Shown piece after piece: positions 61,523 to 64,000 of a stretch of 64,000 bases of DNA. Each line of letters starts with the position of its first letter. Within the stretch, counting starts at the first letter, position 1. The notes under the pieces are model-generated. The model was not told the origin of the DNA. It saw only the letters and a program-made list of their open reading frames with translations, and searched no databases. Location of the stretch: the NCBI RefSeq assembly GCF_900117415.1, contig NZ_FPEI01000006.1:434001-498000 (forward strand). Reading direction: 5' to 3'. Position numbers and translations under genes: made by a program. Source of the stretch: Hyphomicrobium sp. CS1BSMeth3 (GTDB lineage Bacteria; Pseudomonadota; Alphaproteobacteria; Rhizobiales; Hyphomicrobiaceae).

Positions 61523-61984
61523 ATGTCCGCAGATGCTGCACTCATCGCGCATCTCATGGACGTGCTCCGCCCGCTCGGCGGTGTCGCGGCGCGTCGCATG
61601 TTCGGCGGCGCGGGACTGTTCCGCGACGGCCTGATGTTCGGGCTGATCTCGGATGAGGTCCTCTATCTCAAGGCCGACGCGGAGACGGTCGCAGACTTCG
61701 AGGCGGAGGGCCTCGGGCCATTCACTTACGGCACAAAGAGCGGCGATCGCGTCCTCACATCCTATTGGCGCGCGCCCGAGCATCTGCTCGATGATGACGA
61801 CGAAATGCGGGAGTGGTGCCGGCGCGCGACCGGTGTCGCGACCCGCGCCGCCAAGAAAAAGGCCGGCGGTACGAAGAGCGCCGGCCAAAAAGCGGCCGCG
61901 AAGAAGCCTGCTGCAAAGAAGGGCGTCACTCGTAGCCCGGCGGCGGGACGAAGCCGCCGATCTCGCGCTCGACGAAACGGCTGA
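61523..61984 (+). CDS. TfoX/Sxy N-terminal-domain protein with Lys/Ala-rich tail
   Basis: The 153-residue protein has a TfoX N-terminal domain (about 10-100) with GGVAARRMFGGAGLFRDGLMFGLI, VLYLKADAET and FTYGTKSGDRVLTSYWRAPE. It lacks the TfoX C-terminal domain. Residues about 113-137 form a basic, alanine-rich tail (KKKAGGTKSAGQKAAAKKPA) like histone H1 or AlgP, likely to bind DNA, ending in an arginine-rich stretch. TfoX proteins act in competence or as small regulators. It follows the GMC gene by 12 bases and its last 59 bases overlap the convergent amidase gene. Confidence 0.85.
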   Translation: MSADAALIAHLMDVLRPLGGVAARRMFGGAGLFRDGLMFGLISDEVLYLKADAETVADFEAEGLGPFTYGTKSGDRVLTSYWRAPEHLLDDDDEMREWCRRATGVATRAAKKKAGGTKSAGQKAAAKKPAAKKGVTRSPAAGRSRRSRARRNG

Positions 61985-63377
61985 AGGCGATCGCCATCTT
62001 GTCGTGGCCGTGGCGCGCGATGGCCTGATAGCCGACGGGCAGGCCGGATTTGGTGAGGCCTGCAGGCCCGACCGTCGAGGGCAGATAGACGACGCCCGAG
62101 TATCCCGCCCAGAAGAGCTGCGCGGTTGTCGCCTGTGGTTTGCCGTTGATCGGGATCGTGCGCCGCCAGCGTTCGCCCGATTGGTCATGAGGCCATGCGG
62201 CCGAGGCCGCAGCGGGGCAGAGCAGGATGTCCCAGTCCTTGAAGAAGGCGTCGAAGGCAAAGCGCAGCTTGTGGCGCTCGTTGTTGAGCGGCAGCCACGC
62301 GCGGTGCGTGAGATCGACGCCCTTCACCATCAGATCGAGATAGCGGTCGGGATTGGGTCCGGAAGCGGCGAGTGCGCTTTTCCAGGCGGCGATATCCGCA
62401 TCCGGCGTGCGCGCCGATGTGGCTGCGCGCAGGAGCTGCACGTAGACCTCGTGCAGCCGCCTGGTGTCGATCTGCGGCTCGATCTCCTTCACGGTCGCGC
62501 CCGCTTTCGCGAGCTTATCGACCAGAGCCTGCAGCACGTTCGCGTACTCGCCATCGATCTCGCAGTTCGGATCGCTGAGCTTGACCGCGACCTTCAGGCC
62601 CTTGAGCGAGGTCGCCTTGGCCTTGGGCAGCTCGAGCTTCCAACAGTATTCATCGAGCTCGTCGGCGCCGCTCATGACATCGAGCATGACGTCGAGATCT
62701 GCCGCGCCGCGCGCGAGTGGTCCGACGCAGGAGATATCGCCCGGCGCATAGGCATTCGGGAGCGAATGGCGGCGCAGCGGAATGATGCCGTATGTCGGCT
62801 TGAGCCCGAAGACGCCGCAGTAGTGCGCAGGATTGCGGATCGAGGCGCCGATGTCGCTGCCGGCTTCGACACCCGTGAGGCCGGCTGCCAGCGCCGCCGC
62901 CGAGCCGCCTGAGGACCCGCCCGGTGTCAGCGCCGTATTCCAGGGATTGTTCGTGCTCCCGTAGATGGGGTTGAAGCTCTGCCAGTCGGCGAGAAGCACG
63001 GGCACGTTCGTCTTGCCGAAGAGATTGACGCCGGCCTTCTCCAGCCGCTCGACGGCAAGCGCGCTCGTCTCGGTGATGTTGTTCTTGTACTCGGGGAGGC
63101 CCCAGGTCGTCGGCGAACCGGGCACCTGGTAGCTCTCCTTGATGGTCATGGGGACGCCGTGCAGCGGCCCCCAGACCTCGCCGCGCGCGAGCGCTGCATC
63201 CGCCTCGCGCGCCCGCTTGCGCCCGCGCTCGGCATCCATCCAGATGATGGCATTGAGCTTGGGATTGTACTTCTCGATGCGCGCGAGGAAGTGCTCCAGT
63301 ACTTCGACAGCCGACGCCTTCTTCGTGCGTATGAGCTCGGCAAGCTCGACGGCCGATTTGGTGTGCAGCTTGTCCAT
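61926..63377 (-). CDS. Amidase signature family protein
   Basis: The 483-residue enzyme has the Ser-cisSer-Lys triad context: lysine in MTIKESYQ (near 79), serines in GGSSGGSAAALAAGL (about 153-167) and GSDIGASIRNPA (about 173-184). It hydrolyses an amide such as an acylamide or aryl amide; GatA is excluded because it lacks partners and GatA-specific parts. It lies 17 bases after the SDR gene on the same strand and probably shares its transcript. Its end overlaps the TfoX-like gene. Confidence 0.9.
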   Translation of the reverse strand: MDKLHTKSAVELAELIRTKKASAVEVLEHFLARIEKYNPKLNAIIWMDAERGRKRAREADAALARGEVWGPLHGVPMTIKESYQVPGSPTTWGLPEYKNNITETSALAVERLEKAGVNLFGKTNVPVLLADWQSFNPIYGSTNNPWNTALTPGGSSGGSAAALAAGLTGVEAGSDIGASIRNPAHYCGVFGLKPTYGIIPLRRHSLPNAYAPGDISCVGPLARGAADLDVMLDVMSGADELDEYCWKLELPKAKATSLKGLKVAVKLSDPNCEIDGEYANVLQALVDKLAKAGATVKEIEPQIDTRRLHEVYVQLLRAATSARTPDADIAAWKSALAASGPNPDRYLDLMVKGVDLTHRAWLPLNNERHKLRFAFDAFFKDWDILLCPAAASAAWPHDQSGERWRRTIPINGKPQATTAQLFWAGYSGVVYLPSTVGPAGLTKSGLPVGYQAIARHGHDKMAIAFSRFVEREIGGFVPPPGYE

Positions 63378-63394
63378 GCTGGGCTCCCTTCAGG

Positions 63395-64000
63395 TCACTG
63401 GCTCGAGCGGGGCATCGCGCCGCACATCACGCCACCGTCGATGACCAGCTCCGAGCCGGTCATGTACTTGGAGGCATCCGATGCGAGGAAGAGAACGCCA
63501 TCGGCGATCACCTGGGCCTCGGCGACGTAGTTCAGCGGGATCATCCAGAGCGAACGCTCGCGCGGGTCGATCGGCCTGTTGTTGTGCGCGCCGGTCGCGC
63601 CGGTCGGAATCTTGTTCCAGATGGGCGTGTCAATAACGCCGGGATGGACGGAGTTCACGCGAATGCCGTCCTTGGCAACGGCGCATTCGAGCGCGACGGA
63701 CTTCGCAAAGAGCCTGACGCCGCCCTTGGTCGCGGAGTAGCCGGCAAGCCCGGCCGAGCCCCTGAGACCCGCGATCGACGACATCATGATCACCGAGCCG
63801 CCCTGCCCCGTGCGCCGCATGGCCGGAATGCCGTACTTCACCGTAAGAAACACGCCATCGAGATTGATGGCGTTCTGGCGCTGCCAGTCCGCGAGCGACA
63901 TCTCGAGGATCGGCACCATGATGCCGATGCCGGCGTTCGCGACCAGAATGTGGAGGCCGCCGAAGGCCTTCTCCGCAGCCTCGATGACTTCCGGCCAGCG
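63395..64000 (-). CDS. Short-chain dehydrogenase/reductase, N-terminus cut by window edge
   Basis: The visible 201 residues start inside the Rossmann fold with LHILVANAGIGIM, the NAG motif of classical SDRs, and continue with the catalytic set: Ser in MMSSIAGLRG and YSATKGG (Tyr and Lys). The C-terminal part has GVIDTPIWNKIP and FLASDASKYMTGSELVIDGG, typical of classical SDRs. The TGxxxGIG cofactor motif lies beyond the right edge. Substrate unknown; it precedes the amidase gene on the same strand. Confidence 0.88.
   Translation of the reverse strand, partial: RWPEVIEAAEKAFGGLHILVANAGIGIMVPILEMSLADWQRQNAINLDGVFLTVKYGIPAMRRTGQGGSVIMMSSIAGLRGSAGLAGYSATKGGVRLFAKSVALECAVAKDGIRVNSVHPGVIDTPIWNKIPTGATGAHNNRPIDPRERSLWMIPLNYVAEAQVIADGVLFLASDASKYMTGSELVIDGGVMCGAMPRSSQ

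Overview
The window is high-GC DNA packed with genes and reads as a chromosome segment of an alphaproteobacterium, most likely in the order Hyphomicrobiales near the Bradyrhizobium/Xanthobacteraceae group. The support is indirect but consistent: a GH17/GT2 pair like the Bradyrhizobium cyclic beta-glucan genes ndvB and ndvC, a hmuR-hmuQ-hutX-tonB / hmuTUV heme locus, a tRNA-His with A73 and G1:U72 and no encoded extra G, and a BatA/DUF4159 operon with MoxR. No rRNA, integrase, transposase, CRISPR array or prophage was seen.

Layout. 1-7.1 kb: 5' part of a membrane sulfatase/phosphoglycerol-transferase-like gene with a Pho-box-like repeat upstream, an HdeD membrane protein, then a cell-envelope glucan locus (NdvB-like, small secreted protein, NdvC-like, small membrane protein). 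7.5-12.9 kb: a complete Dpp/Opp-type peptide ABC transporter. 13.3-21.1 kb: a DUF2171 gene, then the heme-uptake locus: the hmuR-hmuQ-hutX-tonB operon diverges from hmuTUV across a control region with a perfect palindrome, and a HemP/HmuP-like segment is in frame with hmuT. 21.2-34.9 kb: two branched-chain-amino-acid-type (Liv) transporters facing each other. One has a GntR regulator and permease plus both ATPases fused in a single 838-residue protein; the other is unfused and shares an operon with an acyl-CoA ligase, a MaoC hydratase and a Rid-family protein under a divergent IclR regulator.

35.4-45.0 kb: a nine-gene operon that I consider the most novel part: MmgE/PrpD protein, PrpF isomerase, a ComA (phosphosulfolactate synthase)-like enzyme with changed active-site motifs, a TrmB regulator starting at TTG, a TcuA-like flavoprotein, and an SsuABC/TauABC-type transporter. 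It looks like uptake and breakdown of an unknown organic acid, possibly a sulfonate. 45.6-49.3 kb: tRNA-His, kup and purA, with three hairpins between the two convergent genes and a 75-bp tandem repeat upstream of purA. 49.6-56.8 kb: moxR-DUF58-BatA/DUF4159-large membrane protein operon. 57-64 kb: DUF1285 protein, M20 amidohydrolase, a hypothetical protein, GMC oxidoreductase, TfoX-like protein with a histone-H1-like tail, amidase and a partial SDR dehydrogenase.

A family of imperfect palindromes ending in CTAGTGT/ACACTAG sits between the binding-protein gene and the permease genes of two unrelated transporter operons. Start sites were chosen by eye from ribosome-binding sites and homology; no searches could be run.
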